Below, piece by piece: positions 24,211 to 33,076 of a DNA stretch of 38,681 nucleotides (the first letter of the stretch is position 1; each line of letters begins with the position of its first letter). The translations under genes were made by a program, and so were the position numbers. The stretch comes from Sulfurimonas sp. SAG-AH-194-C21 (lineage in GTDB: Bacteria; Campylobacterota; Campylobacteria; Campylobacterales; Sulfurimonadaceae). The DNA is taken from contig NZ_JAEMVC010000019.1 in the NCBI RefSeq assembly GCF_029215985.1, positions 1-38,681 on the forward strand, written 5' to 3'. A model generated the notes under the pieces. It worked only from the letters and a program-made list of their open reading frames with translations, ran no database searches and was not told where the DNA came from.

Positions 24211-24651
24211 ATGAATCAGTTTTTATACGAGGCGATAAATGAAGCTAAAAAAGGTTTAAATGAGGGTGGTATACCAATTGGTGCTGTTCTTGTAATTGAT
24301 GATAAAATTATTGGAAGAGGTCATAATAGAAGAATACAAAATTCAAGTGCAATTTTACATGCAGAGATGGATTGCTTAGAAAATGCTGGAAGATTAAGTG
24401 CAAGAGATTATAAAAGAGCTACTTTGTATTCAACTCTCTCTCCTTGTGATATGTGTAGTGGAGCTATTCTTTTGTACGGGATAAAGAAAGTGGTGATAGG
24501 TGAAAATAAGACTTTTAAAGGTCCAGAAGAGTATGTAAAATCACGTGGTATTAGTTTAGAAGTTGTAGACAACCAAGAGTGTATAAATATAATGAAGAGT
24601 TTTATTGAAAAGTCACCATTACTATGGAATGAAGATATTGGAAAAGATTAA
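24211..24651 (+). CDS. Cytosine deaminase (Fcy1-like, zinc-dependent CDA fold)
   Basis: The 146-residue protein has the zinc site of the cytidine deaminase superfamily: H50-A-E52 and P78-C79xxC82. It resembles yeast cytosine deaminase Fcy1 more than TadA: GGIPIGAVL, GRGHNRRIQ, LENAGRL, LSPCDMCSGAILLYGI and the C-terminal WNEDIG that packs over the active site in Fcy1. Fcy1 converts cytosine to uracil in pyrimidine salvage. TadA-like tRNA editing is a less likely alternative. It lies with the next gene between two copies of the rarA tail, suggesting acquisition. Confidence 0.85.
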   Translation: MNQFLYEAINEAKKGLNEGGIPIGAVLVIDDKIIGRGHNRRIQNSSAILHAEMDCLENAGRLSARDYKRATLYSTLSPCDMCSGAILLYGIKKVVIGENKTFKGPEEYVKSRGISLEVVDNQECINIMKSFIEKSPLLWNEDIGKD

Positions 24652-24707
24652 TATTTATTTACAATGTATTTTGTTATACTAATATAAATTTTTTATATGA
24701 GGTTAAT

Positions 24708-26444
24708 TTGAATACTAAAAATGAGAATTTACTTCTTAAAATGATTATGTATTTTCCATTATTACTAATCCCTACAGTTACCCTTATAAGTATCATAGCA
24801 TTTTACCAAATTTATTCTATCAGTTTTGATTCCAATGTCGTAAAACTAAAAAAAGATTTATTGAACACTAGAAAAGAAATACTAAAAAAGAAAGTAGATA
24901 ACTTATCCCAGCTAATTGTATATGAAAAATCTAAAATCCAAGCCGAGTTACTCAAGCGTGTTAAAGAACGAGTACAAAGAGCATATGAGATTTCTGAAAC
25001 TATATATAATGAATATAGAGACATAAAATCCCAAGAAGAGATAAAGGATATTATTACTACTGCTCTTAAAGTATTTCGATGGAATGGTAATGAAAGTTAC
25101 ATATGGGTGATGGATTATTCAGGGGTACATTACCTGATAGAAAATAAGAAAAGCAGTGGTGTTTCTTTCATTGATTTTAAAGATGCAAAGGGTAGATATA
25201 TAGTTCGAGAAGAGATAGATATTTGTCAAGAAAAAACTGAAGGTTTTCTGTGGGATACATTTACTAAACCTTTTGAGAATGGGGATAAACAGTATCGACA
25301 AGTGGCTTTTGTAAAAGCCTTTGAACCTTACAAATTGTGTCTTGGTTCTGCAGAATTTTTAGATACAGCTACAAAAAAAACTAATAAAATTTTATTTGAT
25401 ATGATAGGCCAAATAGATAAAATAAGTCAAAATTATGTATTTCTATTCAATGACAATGGAGAGTTGTTAGTACATAATAAATTACCTCAATTTGTAGGAG
25501 GAAATCTAAAAACAACCGATAGTTTATTTTTAAATACGTTCCACTTCTTGCAAAACTCGATTAAAGGTAAAGAAGAAGTTTCTTCTGTTTATGAGTGGCA
25601 TAACCCTTCTACAGATAGAGTAGAAAAAAAGCATGCTTATCTTAAGCGAATCCCCAATACAGAGTGGATTATTGGTAGTGGATTTTTTTTATCAGAAGTT
25701 GATGATGAATTTACAAAGCAAAAAATTGAAATGCAGCAGATGTATAATTCCCGTACTCAATACATTTTTTATATAGTTGTAGTGGTTTTTTTCGTATCGC
25801 TCATTATTTCATTTTTTATATCTCGGAAAATAGAAAAATATTTTTTAATTTACAGGTTTCATTTAGAAGAAAAAAACATAGAATTAGGTGAACTTAATGT
25901 TTCACTTGAAGAAAAAGTTAAAAAGAGAACTTTGGAGTTAGAAACTATCAAAGATGATTTTGAGAAGCTAGCAACAATAGACGCACTTACTCAGATAAGC
26001 AATCGCTATTCAATAATGAATAAACTTTTATATGAAATTAATCGCTCCCATAGGTATAGGTCTTCTTTGTCTATTCTGATGTTTGATATTGACAATTTTA
26101 AGGATGTTAATGATACCTATGGACATGATATTGGGGATAAAGTTTTAGTTTCATTAGCTAGATTAACTACTGAAACCATTAGAGATATAGATATTTTTGG
26201 ACGATATGGTGGAGAAGAATTTTTAATTATAATGCCAAATACATTGCTTCAAGATGCTAATACTTATGCACAAAGACTAAGGGTAGCAGTCCAAAATTAT
26301 CATTTTGATAAAATAGAAAACTTAACCATAAGTATTGGTCTAGTTGAACTACAAAGTGATGAAGATTTTACATCATTATTTAAAAGAGTTGATACTTTAC
26401 TCTATTTATCTAAGAAGAATGGTCGTAATAGAGTTAGTTTTTAA
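24708..26444 (+). CDS. Membrane Cache-domain diguanylate cyclase (GGDEF)
   Basis: The 578-residue sensor has a transmembrane helix near 10-32, a periplasmic Cache-type ligand domain (about 45-345, with two similar PAS-like parts around NESYIWVMDYSG and VFLFNDNGELLVH), a second helix near 351-373, a coiled-coil linker (EEKNIELGELNVSLEEKV) and a GGDEF domain. The active site reads RYGGEEF and is preceded by an RDID inhibitory site at the normal distance, so the enzyme should make cyclic-di-GMP with product inhibition. The start is TTG at 24708 with GAGG seven bases upstream. The ligand is unknown. Confidence 0.9.
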   Translation: MNTKNENLLLKMIMYFPLLLIPTVTLISIIAFYQIYSISFDSNVVKLKKDLLNTRKEILKKKVDNLSQLIVYEKSKIQAELLKRVKERVQRAYEISETIYNEYRDIKSQEEIKDIITTALKVFRWNGNESYIWVMDYSGVHYLIENKKSSGVSFIDFKDAKGRYIVREEIDICQEKTEGFLWDTFTKPFENGDKQYRQVAFVKAFEPYKLCLGSAEFLDTATKKTNKILFDMIGQIDKISQNYVFLFNDNGELLVHNKLPQFVGGNLKTTDSLFLNTFHFLQNSIKGKEEVSSVYEWHNPSTDRVEKKHAYLKRIPNTEWIIGSGFFLSEVDDEFTKQKIEMQQMYNSRTQYIFYIVVVVFFVSLIISFFISRKIEKYFLIYRFHLEEKNIELGELNVSLEEKVKKRTLELETIKDDFEKLATIDALTQISNRYSIMNKLLYEINRSHRYRSSLSILMFDIDNFKDVNDTYGHDIGDKVLVSLARLTTETIRDIDIFGRYGGEEFLIIMPNTLLQDANTYAQRLRVAVQNYHFDKIENLTISIGLVELQSDEDFTSLFKRVDTLLYLSKKNGRNRVSF

Positions 26445-26480
26445 TACTCAACAGTTAATGGTGTAAAAGAAGTGTTGAAA

Positions 26481-26513
26481 AAAATGAAGGATTGGTTACA
26501 AAGTATAAAGGAT
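26481..26513 (+). repeat. 33-bp direct repeat, copy 2, orphan rarA tail
   Basis: Identical to 24095-24127. The surrounding frame reads EVLKKMKDWLQSIKD and then a stop, like a second RarA C-terminus with no gene in front of it. It ends about 50 bases before the mqo start. Confidence 0.9.
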
Positions 26514-26524
26514 TAACCTTTTAC

Positions 26525-26541
26525 GTGATATATTATGTCAC
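26525..26541. promoter_or_regulatory. Imperfect palindrome upstream of mqo
   Basis: GTGATATA, T, TATGTCAC has arms matching at seven of eight positions, GTGA and TCAC being the outer four bases. It lies 22 bases before the mqo ATG and could be an operator for a CRP/FNR-class or other dimeric regulator. No regulator is known from the sequence. Confidence 0.35.
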
Positions 26542-26562
26542 ACAAAATTATAAGGTTTTATT

Positions 26563-28065
26563 ATGTCAGAATCTCAACGTAACTTCGAAGTAATTATTGT
26601 AGGTGCAGGTATATCAGGTGCAGCCCTTGCTTACGAGTTGGCTCGCTATACAGATGTTAAGAGTATAGGTATTTTAGAGAAGTATGAAGCTATCGCAACA
26701 CTTAATTCAAAAGGCACAAGTAACTCTCAAACTATTCATGTTGGGGATATTGAAACAAACTATACCTTAGAAAAAGCAGCAATTACTAAACGAACAGCTA
26801 AGATGGTTGAAATGTATTGTCTACAGCACAATCTTCAAGACAAAGCAATTTTTTCACATCAAAAAATGGCCTTAGGGGTTGGAGAAGAAGAAGTTGAGTT
26901 TTTACTTGATCGTTATGAAGAATTTTCTGAACTTTTTCCTTATTTAGAAGTTTGGGATAAAGACAGACTCAAAGAACTTGAACCTAAGGTTGTTTGGGGT
27001 GCTGATGGTAAAGAAAGACCTGAGCCAATAGTTGGAATAGGAACACGAGGACAGTGGACAACAGTTGATTATGGAATTTTAGCTGAGGATATGATAACTA
27101 AAGCAAAAGAAGAACCAGACACAGAAGTAGAGATTTTTTTAAATACTGAAGTAAAAGTTATGGAGCGAAGTGGTAAACGTGGGTATAAAGTCTTTACAAA
27201 TGGTAAGACCTTTTATGCTGACTTTGTTGTAGTAAACGCAGGGGCACATAGTCTATTTTTAGCACATAAAATGGGTTTTGGGCATAACTTAGGTTGTCTG
27301 CCAATTGCGGGAAGTTTTTATCTTACAAATGAGCATTTACTCAATGGTAAAGTTTATATGATTCAAAATCCAAAACTCCCTTTTGCAGCACTTCATGGTG
27401 ACCCTGATGTTTTAGTTGATGGACACACTCGTTTTGGACCAACTGCACTTATGTTACCAAAACTAGAGCGTTTTAAACCAGGTACTTATATGGATTTTTG
27501 GAAAACTCTTAGACTTGATATGCATATAGTAAAAGCATTATACAAACTACTCAAAGAGAGTGATATTCGTGCTTATATTATGAGAAACTTTCTTTTTGAA
27601 GTGCCTTATATAAACAAGATACTTTTTTTAAATGATGCTCAAAAGATTGTCCCATCTCTTACAAAAGAGCAGTTTACTTATGCCAAAGGTTTTGGTGGGG
27701 TAAGACCTCAGGTTATCAATAAAGATGAAGAAAAACTTATGCTTGGCGAGGCTTCTATAAACACAGGAGAGGGAATCATTTTTAACATGACGCCATCTCC
27801 GGGGGCTACATCTTGTCTAGGAAATGCAGAACGAGATTTACGTTTTGTTACAGCTTACTTAGGGAAAACTTTTGATGAAGATCGTTTTAAAGAGGAGTTA
27901 ACAGAGGGTGATTACTGTGCACTTCCTGAACCTATAGAGACTCAAAAAGAGAATGTGAACCGTATTCGAGATGCAATTCGTAAAACATATGAAGATTATT
28001 ATGTTGATCATATTGAGGGTGAGCCAGATGAAAACTTCTGGAGCCAACCACACAGTAAGCTGTAG
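26563..28065 (+). CDS. mqo: Malate:quinone oxidoreductase
   Basis: The 500-residue flavoprotein has an N-terminal FAD-binding Rossmann motif (VIIVGAGISGAALAYEL near 9-25), the family block NSKGTSNSQTIHVGDIETNY, and a C-terminal FAD contact (GEGIIFNMTPSPGATSCLGNA). Mqo oxidises malate to oxaloacetate at the inner membrane and passes electrons to menaquinone, replacing NAD malate dehydrogenase in many Campylobacterota. AAGG precedes the ATG. The malic enzyme gene follows 23 bases later on the same strand, so the two malate-consuming enzymes are probably co-expressed. Confidence 0.9.
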   Translation: MSESQRNFEVIIVGAGISGAALAYELARYTDVKSIGILEKYEAIATLNSKGTSNSQTIHVGDIETNYTLEKAAITKRTAKMVEMYCLQHNLQDKAIFSHQKMALGVGEEEVEFLLDRYEEFSELFPYLEVWDKDRLKELEPKVVWGADGKERPEPIVGIGTRGQWTTVDYGILAEDMITKAKEEPDTEVEIFLNTEVKVMERSGKRGYKVFTNGKTFYADFVVVNAGAHSLFLAHKMGFGHNLGCLPIAGSFYLTNEHLLNGKVYMIQNPKLPFAALHGDPDVLVDGHTRFGPTALMLPKLERFKPGTYMDFWKTLRLDMHIVKALYKLLKESDIRAYIMRNFLFEVPYINKILFLNDAQKIVPSLTKEQFTYAKGFGGVRPQVINKDEEKLMLGEASINTGEGIIFNMTPSPGATSCLGNAERDLRFVTAYLGKTFDEDRFKEELTEGDYCALPEPIETQKENVNRIRDAIRKTYEDYYVDHIEGEPDENFWSQPHSKL

Positions 28066-28088
28066 AACTTACGCGTAAAGGAAAATAG

Positions 28089-29354
28089 ATGTCACACAAA
28101 ACAGTCACAGATCAAGAAGCATTAGATTATCATCAGTTCCCCTCACCTGGAAAAATTTCTGTAGAGGTGACAACCTCTGTTCTTTCTCAAAGAGACTTAA
28201 GTATGGCATATACACCAGGTGTAGCTGCTCCATGTTTAGAGATAGAGAAGAATCCTGAAAATGCCTATGCATATACAGCAAAAGGAAATCTTGTTGCCGT
28301 TATAAGTAATGGTACTGCAGTACTCGGGCTTGGAAATATTGGTGCACTAGCGAGTAAACCTGTGATGGAAGGAAAAGGTGTACTGTTTAAAAGTTTTTCA
28401 GGACTTGACAGTTTTGACATAGAAGTAGATACTGAAGATGTAGATGAGTTTTGTAAGGCAGTTGCACTTATCTCACCTACATTTGGTGGGATTAATCTTG
28501 AAGATATTAAAGCTCCCGAGTGTTTTGAGATAGAGAGACGTCTTGATGAGGAGTTAGATATCCCGGTTATGCATGATGATCAACATGGAACAGCTGTTAT
28601 CTCAACAGCAGCTATCTTAAATGCATGTGAGATTACAGGTAAAAAGATAGAAGAGATTAAAATCGTAGTTATCGGTGCGGGTGCAGCAGCTATCTCATGT
28701 GCGAGATTGTATCGTCATATAGGTGTAAAAAATATCTTTATGATTGATTCAAAAGGTGTTATTCACGAGGGACGAGATAATCTCAATGAGTTTAAAAAAG
28801 AGTTTTGCGCTCCAAATGGTACAACTACTGAGGGTGTATTTACAAATGCTGATGTAGCAGTTGGCCTCTCTCGACCAGGTTCATTTAGCGTTGAAGATAT
28901 AAAACTTATGGCGGATTCCCCCATCATTTTTACTTTAGCAAATCCAACACCAGAAATTTTTCCAGACATTACAAGAGCGGCTCGTCCCGATGCAATTATC
29001 GCAACTGGAAGAAGTGATTTTGATAACCAAGTTAATAATGTTTTAGGTTTTCCTTTTATTTTTAGAGGGGCAATGGATGTTCGTGCAACGCGTGTAAATA
29101 TTGAGATGAAAATTGCTGCAGCTCGTGCTTTAGCCGATTTGGCAAAACAGGAAGTTCCTGAGTATGTTAACGAGATATTTGGGAAAAAACTCGTCTTTGG
29201 TAAAGAATATATTATTCCTAAACCTTTTGATAAACGACTTGTTGTTGAAGTCTCTTCGGCAGTAGCGCAAGCGGCAGTTTTGAGTGGTAGTTCTAGTATG
29301 AAAGATTTTAACATCCAAGAGTATAAAAAAGAGTTAGCAAAGAGAATTAAGTAG
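28089..29354 (+). CDS. Malic enzyme, NAD(P)-dependent
   Basis: The 421-residue protein matches bacterial malic enzymes without the phosphotransacetylase extension of MaeB: SMAYTPGVAAPCLEI near 40, NGTAVLGLGNIGALASKPVM near 77, HDDQHGTAVISTAA near 161, and the nucleotide-binding block VVIGAGAAAISCARLY near 197. It decarboxylates malate to pyruvate with NAD or NADP reduction; the cofactor cannot be fixed from the sequence. It directly follows mqo. Its end overlaps the convergent mqnA gene by eight bases. Confidence 0.93.
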   Translation: MSHKTVTDQEALDYHQFPSPGKISVEVTTSVLSQRDLSMAYTPGVAAPCLEIEKNPENAYAYTAKGNLVAVISNGTAVLGLGNIGALASKPVMEGKGVLFKSFSGLDSFDIEVDTEDVDEFCKAVALISPTFGGINLEDIKAPECFEIERRLDEELDIPVMHDDQHGTAVISTAAILNACEITGKKIEEIKIVVIGAGAAAISCARLYRHIGVKNIFMIDSKGVIHEGRDNLNEFKKEFCAPNGTTTEGVFTNADVAVGLSRPGSFSVEDIKLMADSPIIFTLANPTPEIFPDITRAARPDAIIATGRSDFDNQVNNVLGFPFIFRGAMDVRATRVNIEMKIAAARALADLAKQEVPEYVNEIFGKKLVFGKEYIIPKPFDKRLVVEVSSAVAQAAVLSGSSSMKDFNIQEYKKELAKRIK

Positions 29355-30000
29355 TTCTTGAAGCCTCTTTATAAAACCGAGTGAGTCCGCGTTTAGCATT
29401 AGAATCTAGTTTATAAGAGATAAGTTTTAGATACTCTAAAATATCTTTTTTACTGACTTGTGTCTCATCGGAAGCTTTTTGTAAAATATACTGCGGTATT
29501 TTCACCTTTCTTTTTAAAAACTCTTTTTCTATTTTTTTGTATACTTTTTTATCTTTATGGTAACAAAGCAGGGCAAAAACAAAGGGAAGTTTGTATTTAT
29601 CGTGCCAAATCTGAGCTAAGTCGACATACTCATCACTATTAAGAGCATAACGAAGGGCTTTATCCCCTATGAGTACTTCACCTTCTACACCTAAGATACT
29701 TGCAAGAACATTGGAACTTGCTGATTCTTCATCTTCTTTAGTGTTTTTTGAGGGGATTACAATAACACTTTTGACACTCTGCTTCGCAATGATACCAAGC
29801 CCAACATAGTTACTTGTTTTAGCACTTATACTAGAAATAAACGCAGCATCGACTCTTCGTGAGTGAAAATCTCTGTTTATTTTCGAGGGAACACCGCGTT
29901 TATATTCCATACTTATTTTTGAAGCACTATTTTTTAAAAATGCTTTCATAAAGACATGAAATGGAAGGAGGTTAAGATACTGTATTTTGCCAAAGATCAT
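29347..30000 (-). CDS. mqnA: Chorismate dehydratase MqnA-like (futalosine menaquinone pathway)
   Basis: The 217-residue protein starts MIFGKIQYLNLLPFHVF, as MqnA/DUF178 proteins do, and keeps SKINRDFHSRRVDAAFISSI and a GVEGEVLIGDKALRYAL block typical of this periplasmic-binding-like fold. MqnA dehydrates chorismate to 3-enolpyruvylbenzoate, the first step of the futalosine route to menaquinone used by Campylobacterota. The protein is some 50 residues shorter than many homologues. Its position opposite the quinone-linked mqo is suggestive. MqnD has the same fold but different motifs. Confidence 0.8.
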   Translation of the reverse strand: MIFGKIQYLNLLPFHVFMKAFLKNSASKISMEYKRGVPSKINRDFHSRRVDAAFISSISAKTSNYVGLGIIAKQSVKSVIVIPSKNTKEDEESASSNVLASILGVEGEVLIGDKALRYALNSDEYVDLAQIWHDKYKLPFVFALLCYHKDKKVYKKIEKEFLKRKVKIPQYILQKASDETQVSKKDILEYLKLISYKLDSNAKRGLTRFYKEASRTT

Positions 30001-30074
30001 GAAAGTATTATACTTTGATAATATTAATTTAGGTACTATTGCATAAGAAATAAGTCAAGGAAATTAAATACAAA

Positions 30075-30488
30075 ATGAATGAAATGTACAGTTTAGGATT
30101 ATCCATACATAGTGTCATAGCAATTGCTATGCTCGGAGTGATTTTTATGAATCTTTTTTTACTTATGAGTAAGAATGATTTAAAAGAGTATAAAAGACTG
30201 CATAGTATAGTACTCTGGCCTATCACATTTAGTGTACTTGGAGTTACTGTTTTTACAGGAATCATTATGATGGCAGCTAAACATTTAGACTTTAGTTTTG
30301 CAAATATTATCATGATACTTATCACCATAGTATACATTACTTTAGAAGTGAAACGTGTGAAATCTTTGAAGTACTTAAGTGATACAAAAGATCATGCTTT
30401 TAATGCTTATAAACCCATAGCTAGAACTATTTTACAAGTTGAATTTTTACTTATACTTATTCTATCACTTGGAATGTGGTTTCTTTGA
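30075..30488 (+). CDS. Four-helix membrane protein of unknown function
   Basis: The 137-residue protein has four hydrophobic segments: about 7-29, 45-68, 75-90 and 114-136. Histidines H12, H43 and H70 lie in or near helices, so haem or metal binding is possible but not shown. I do not recognise a family; its layout resembles the CopD-like protein at 17633. Its stop codon overlaps a TTG start of rsmE (TTGA at 30485-30488), so the two are translationally coupled. Confidence 0.75.
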   Translation: MNEMYSLGLSIHSVIAIAMLGVIFMNLFLLMSKNDLKEYKRLHSIVLWPITFSVLGVTVFTGIIMMAAKHLDFSFANIIMILITIVYITLEVKRVKSLKYLSDTKDHAFNAYKPIARTILQVEFLLILILSLGMWFL

Positions 30489-31156
30489 TATATATCTTTG
30501 ATGCAAACGCAGGCGATGAGACACTTACACTAAAAGGGGAGCTTCATAAGTACCTCATAAAAGTACGTCGTCATTCTCTTGGTGATATTTTGTCTTTTAG
30601 AAACAAAGAGCATATCCAAACACTGCATAAGTACAAAATCATAGCCCTTGAACCAAGAGTAGCTACTCTAGAACTTATAAGTTCAGAAGTTCTTGAAGTG
30701 CAATCAAACAAAAAGTTACATATAGCATGGTGTATAATCGACCCTAAGTCAGTTGAAAAAGTATTACCTTCTTTATGTGAGATAGGAGTAATTCGTATCT
30801 CTTTTATAGGCTGCGATAGAAGTCAAAAAAACTTTAAAATCGACTTCAAACGCTACGAGAGAATAGTAGAAGCTTCAATGCAACAAAGTGGAAGAACTTC
30901 ATTTATGACTTTTGATACCTATAAAAATATCAGTACATTTATAGATGAATTCCCCGACACTAAAGTTTTTGATTTTACACAAAATATTTTACAAGATAGC
31001 AGTGACTTTAAGAGAGTTCTTATAGGCTGTGAGGGTGGTTTTTCAGTTAAGGAGAAAGAGTTCTTAAAAAGACAAGAAGTTTTTAGACTGAACTCAAGTA
31101 TGGTACTGCGTTCTGAGTCTGCTGTGATGGCAGTTGCTTCTAAAATTTTGCTATAA
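30485..31156 (+). CDS. rsmE: 16S rRNA m3U1498 methyltransferase RsmE
   Basis: The protein has the RsmE layout: an N-terminal PUA-like part (GELHKYLIKVRRHSLGDIL) and a knotted SPOUT domain with DPKSVEKVLPSLCEIGV, GCDRSQKNFKI, RIVEASMQQSGR, IGCEGGFSVKEKEF and the SAM-binding end RLNSSMVLRSESAVMAV. It methylates U1498 of 16S rRNA in the 30S decoding region. The start is uncertain: TTG at 30485 (MIYIFDANAG) overlaps the preceding stop and fits the family N-terminus; GTG at 30476 is three codons longer. Confidence 0.9.
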   Translation: MIYIFDANAGDETLTLKGELHKYLIKVRRHSLGDILSFRNKEHIQTLHKYKIIALEPRVATLELISSEVLEVQSNKKLHIAWCIIDPKSVEKVLPSLCEIGVIRISFIGCDRSQKNFKIDFKRYERIVEASMQQSGRTSFMTFDTYKNISTFIDEFPDTKVFDFTQNILQDSSDFKRVLIGCEGGFSVKEKEFLKRQEVFRLNSSMVLRSESAVMAVASKILL

Positions 31157-31175
31157 TATTTTTTAACTATAAGGA

Positions 31176-31868
31176 ATGATGAATATGCCTATACTCTTAG
31201 GAAAATTAGTACTAGTCTGTTTATTCGCTAGTCATTTATATGCAGTTCAAAGTATAAAAGTAAATAAAAATACAAATTATACAGCGAATAGTGTCCCCCA
31301 AAAGATGAGTGTTCAAGAAAAAAAACAACGCTTTCGTGACCTTGTTGTTCCCGCTGTACAGAGAGTATATGTTGATTTGGATGCAAAGTATAAAGCAGCT
31401 AAGAAAATTGTTGAGAGTGGAAAAACAAATATAAAGATAGAAAAACTTATGAAGTCATATAGGGCAAAAAGTTTACAAGACTTACTAGTGAGAATGAAAC
31501 CACATGCTAAAAGTGTAGCTATCGCTCAAGCAGCGATGGAGTCTGCTTGGGCAACATCACGATTTACAAGAGTTGCTACGAATCTTTTTGGTGTGCATTC
31601 TATAGAAGTAGATGAACCCAGAGTTAAAGCAAGTGCAGCAAATAATGTGTATGTTACAAAGTATGCTAGTGTTGAAGAAGCGATATATGCTTATTATAAA
31701 ATATTAAGTACCGGTAAAGTTTTTACAAAATTTAGAGAAGTAAAAATAAGTTCAAATAATCCCTATGAACTTGTAAAAGAACTTGATGAGTACTCTGTAA
31801 AAGGTGCTTTATATGGAGAAGAGTTAAGTGCTATGATTAAATATAATCGTTTTTATGAGTTTGATTAG
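31176..31868 (+). CDS. Periplasmic Bax-like glucosaminidase
   Basis: The 230-residue protein begins with a signal peptide (about 20 residues; LGKLVLVCLFASHLYA). Its C-terminal half matches the glucosaminidase/Bax family: SVAIAQAAMESAWATSRFTR with the catalytic glutamate in AAMESAW, then NLFGVHS, TKYASVEEAIYAYYKIL and LDEYSVKG. Such enzymes cut the glycan strands of peptidoglycan. AAGGA lies just upstream of two in-frame ATGs at 31176 and 31179; ATGATGAATATG leaves the exact start open to within six bases or so. No peptidoglycan genes adjoin it. Confidence 0.85.
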   Translation: MMNMPILLGKLVLVCLFASHLYAVQSIKVNKNTNYTANSVPQKMSVQEKKQRFRDLVVPAVQRVYVDLDAKYKAAKKIVESGKTNIKIEKLMKSYRAKSLQDLLVRMKPHAKSVAIAQAAMESAWATSRFTRVATNLFGVHSIEVDEPRVKASAANNVYVTKYASVEEAIYAYYKILSTGKVFTKFREVKISSNNPYELVKELDEYSVKGALYGEELSAMIKYNRFYEFD

Positions 31869-31888
31869 ATTTTTAAGCAATTTTTAGA

Positions 31889-31996
31889 TATAATTTCGGC
31901 TCATACCCTCAAGGGGTACCTCGAGAATCTGCACCCATACGGATTTAAAAAATATATAGTATTACGTACAATGACGTGGTACAAAAGGCAAACGAA
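31889..31996 (+). promoter_or_regulatory. rpmE promoter and candidate structured leader
   Basis: TATAAT (31889-31894) should start transcription near 31901. The 96-base leader then begins with a hairpin TACCC/GGGTA (31904-31918) and continues with a second, AATCTG/CGGATT (31926-31945), whose loop is CACCCATA. L31 genes in other phyla have autoregulatory leaders; a similar role here is inferred. Confidence 0.5.
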
Positions 31997-32197
31997 ATGA
32001 AAAAAAACTTACACCCAGAATTTGTAACTTGTTCAGTAACTTGTGCATGTGGAAACACTTTTGAGAACAGAGCGGCTCAAGACACACTTAAAATAGACAT
32101 CTGTAATGAATGTCACCCATTTTTCACAGGTTCTGAGAGAATGGTAGATACAGCTGGTAGAATCGAGAAGTTTAACGCTCGTTACAACAAAAAATAG
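31997..32197 (+). CDS. rpmE: Ribosomal protein L31
   Basis: The 66-residue protein [10 protein letters not shown]... is a zinc-type L31: [11 protein letters not shown] near 12-22 and [11 protein letters not shown] near 34-44 carry the metal-binding cysteines, and it ends with [12 protein letters not shown]. It is a 50S subunit protein that bridges the subunits. Start 31997 is preferred over the upstream in-frame GTG at 31976 because it matches the family N-terminus; the ribosome binding site is weak. rsmI follows after 13 bases. Confidence 0.95.
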   Translation: MKKNLHPEFVTCSVTCACGNTFENRAAQDTLKIDICNECHPFFTGSERMVDTAGRIEKFNARYNKK

Positions 32198-32210
32198 TCA
32201 AGAACTTTTT

Positions 32211-33029
32211 TTGCTTAGTCTAGTTCCAACTCCGATTGGTAACATAGGCGACATCTCACTTAGAGCCATTGAGCTTTTAAGTGAGGCTGATATACTCCTT
32301 TGCGAAGATACTCGCGTTACAAAAAAACTCATAAATATACTTAAAGTCCGTTACAACACTTCTTTTAAAGAAGACCAAGAGTTTATCTCTCTACATTCAC
32401 ATAATGAAAAACATTTTATTGAAAAACTATCACCTGATTTTTTTGACTCAAATGTTGTGTATGCTAGTGATGCAGGAATGCCTGGTGTGAGTGACCCTGG
32501 TCAAGCACTTGTGGCTTACTGTTTAAAAAATGATGTAGAGTTTGATGTACTTCCCGGAGCAAACGCAGTACTTACTGCTTTTGTCGCTGCTGGTTTTGAA
32601 GAGACAAAAATGCTTTTTCTCGGATTTTTAGACCATAAGGGCGACTCACGAGCAGCAGGACTTCAAAAAGCACTGCATAATGGATTTACAACAGTACTGT
32701 ATGAATCTCCACACCGTATAGAAAAACTTCTTATAGAAATAAATGAAGAAGAACCCGGTCGTGAACTCTTTTTAGCTAAAGAACTTACAAAAAAGTATCA
32801 GAAGTATTTTCGCGGTACAGCGGCGAAGGCACTTTCCCATTTAGATGGTAACTTCCGTGGAGAGTGGGTAGTTGTTTTTAGTATGGGTGAGTCTCAAGCG
32901 GACTCAGCTATAACGCAAAAAGATATACTTACACTTGACCTTCCAAAAAAAGTGCAAGCGAAGCTAATTTGTAAGATTACGGGAGAAAATAGTAAATCCT
33001 GTTATAAAAGATTATTAGAATTAGAATAG
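32211..33029 (+). CDS. rsmI: 16S rRNA 2'-O-ribose C1402 methyltransferase RsmI
   Basis: The 272-residue protein has the tetrapyrrole-methylase fold with RsmI motifs: LVPTPIGNIGDISLRA near 4, LCEDTRVTKKL, VYASDAGMPGVSDPGQ, LPGANAVLTAFVAAG, LGFLDHKG, YESPHRIEKLL and AKELTKKYQ. It methylates the ribose of C1402. The start is TTG at 32211; the first residues after it agree with the family (LSLVPTPIGN). The preceding rpmE and this gene form a translation cluster. Confidence 0.95.
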   Translation: MLSLVPTPIGNIGDISLRAIELLSEADILLCEDTRVTKKLINILKVRYNTSFKEDQEFISLHSHNEKHFIEKLSPDFFDSNVVYASDAGMPGVSDPGQALVAYCLKNDVEFDVLPGANAVLTAFVAAGFEETKMLFLGFLDHKGDSRAAGLQKALHNGFTTVLYESPHRIEKLLIEINEEEPGRELFLAKELTKKYQKYFRGTAAKALSHLDGNFRGEWVVVFSMGESQADSAITQKDILTLDLPKKVQAKLICKITGENSKSCYKRLLELE

Positions 33030-33076
33030 ATTCTTAAAAAACAGATATTCATCACTAAGTAAACACTTTTTTTAGA

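Noticed and set aside
28763..29314. 183-codon minus-strand frame
   Set aside because: It lies wholly within the malic enzyme gene, antisense to conserved motifs, and looks like a codon-use shadow.
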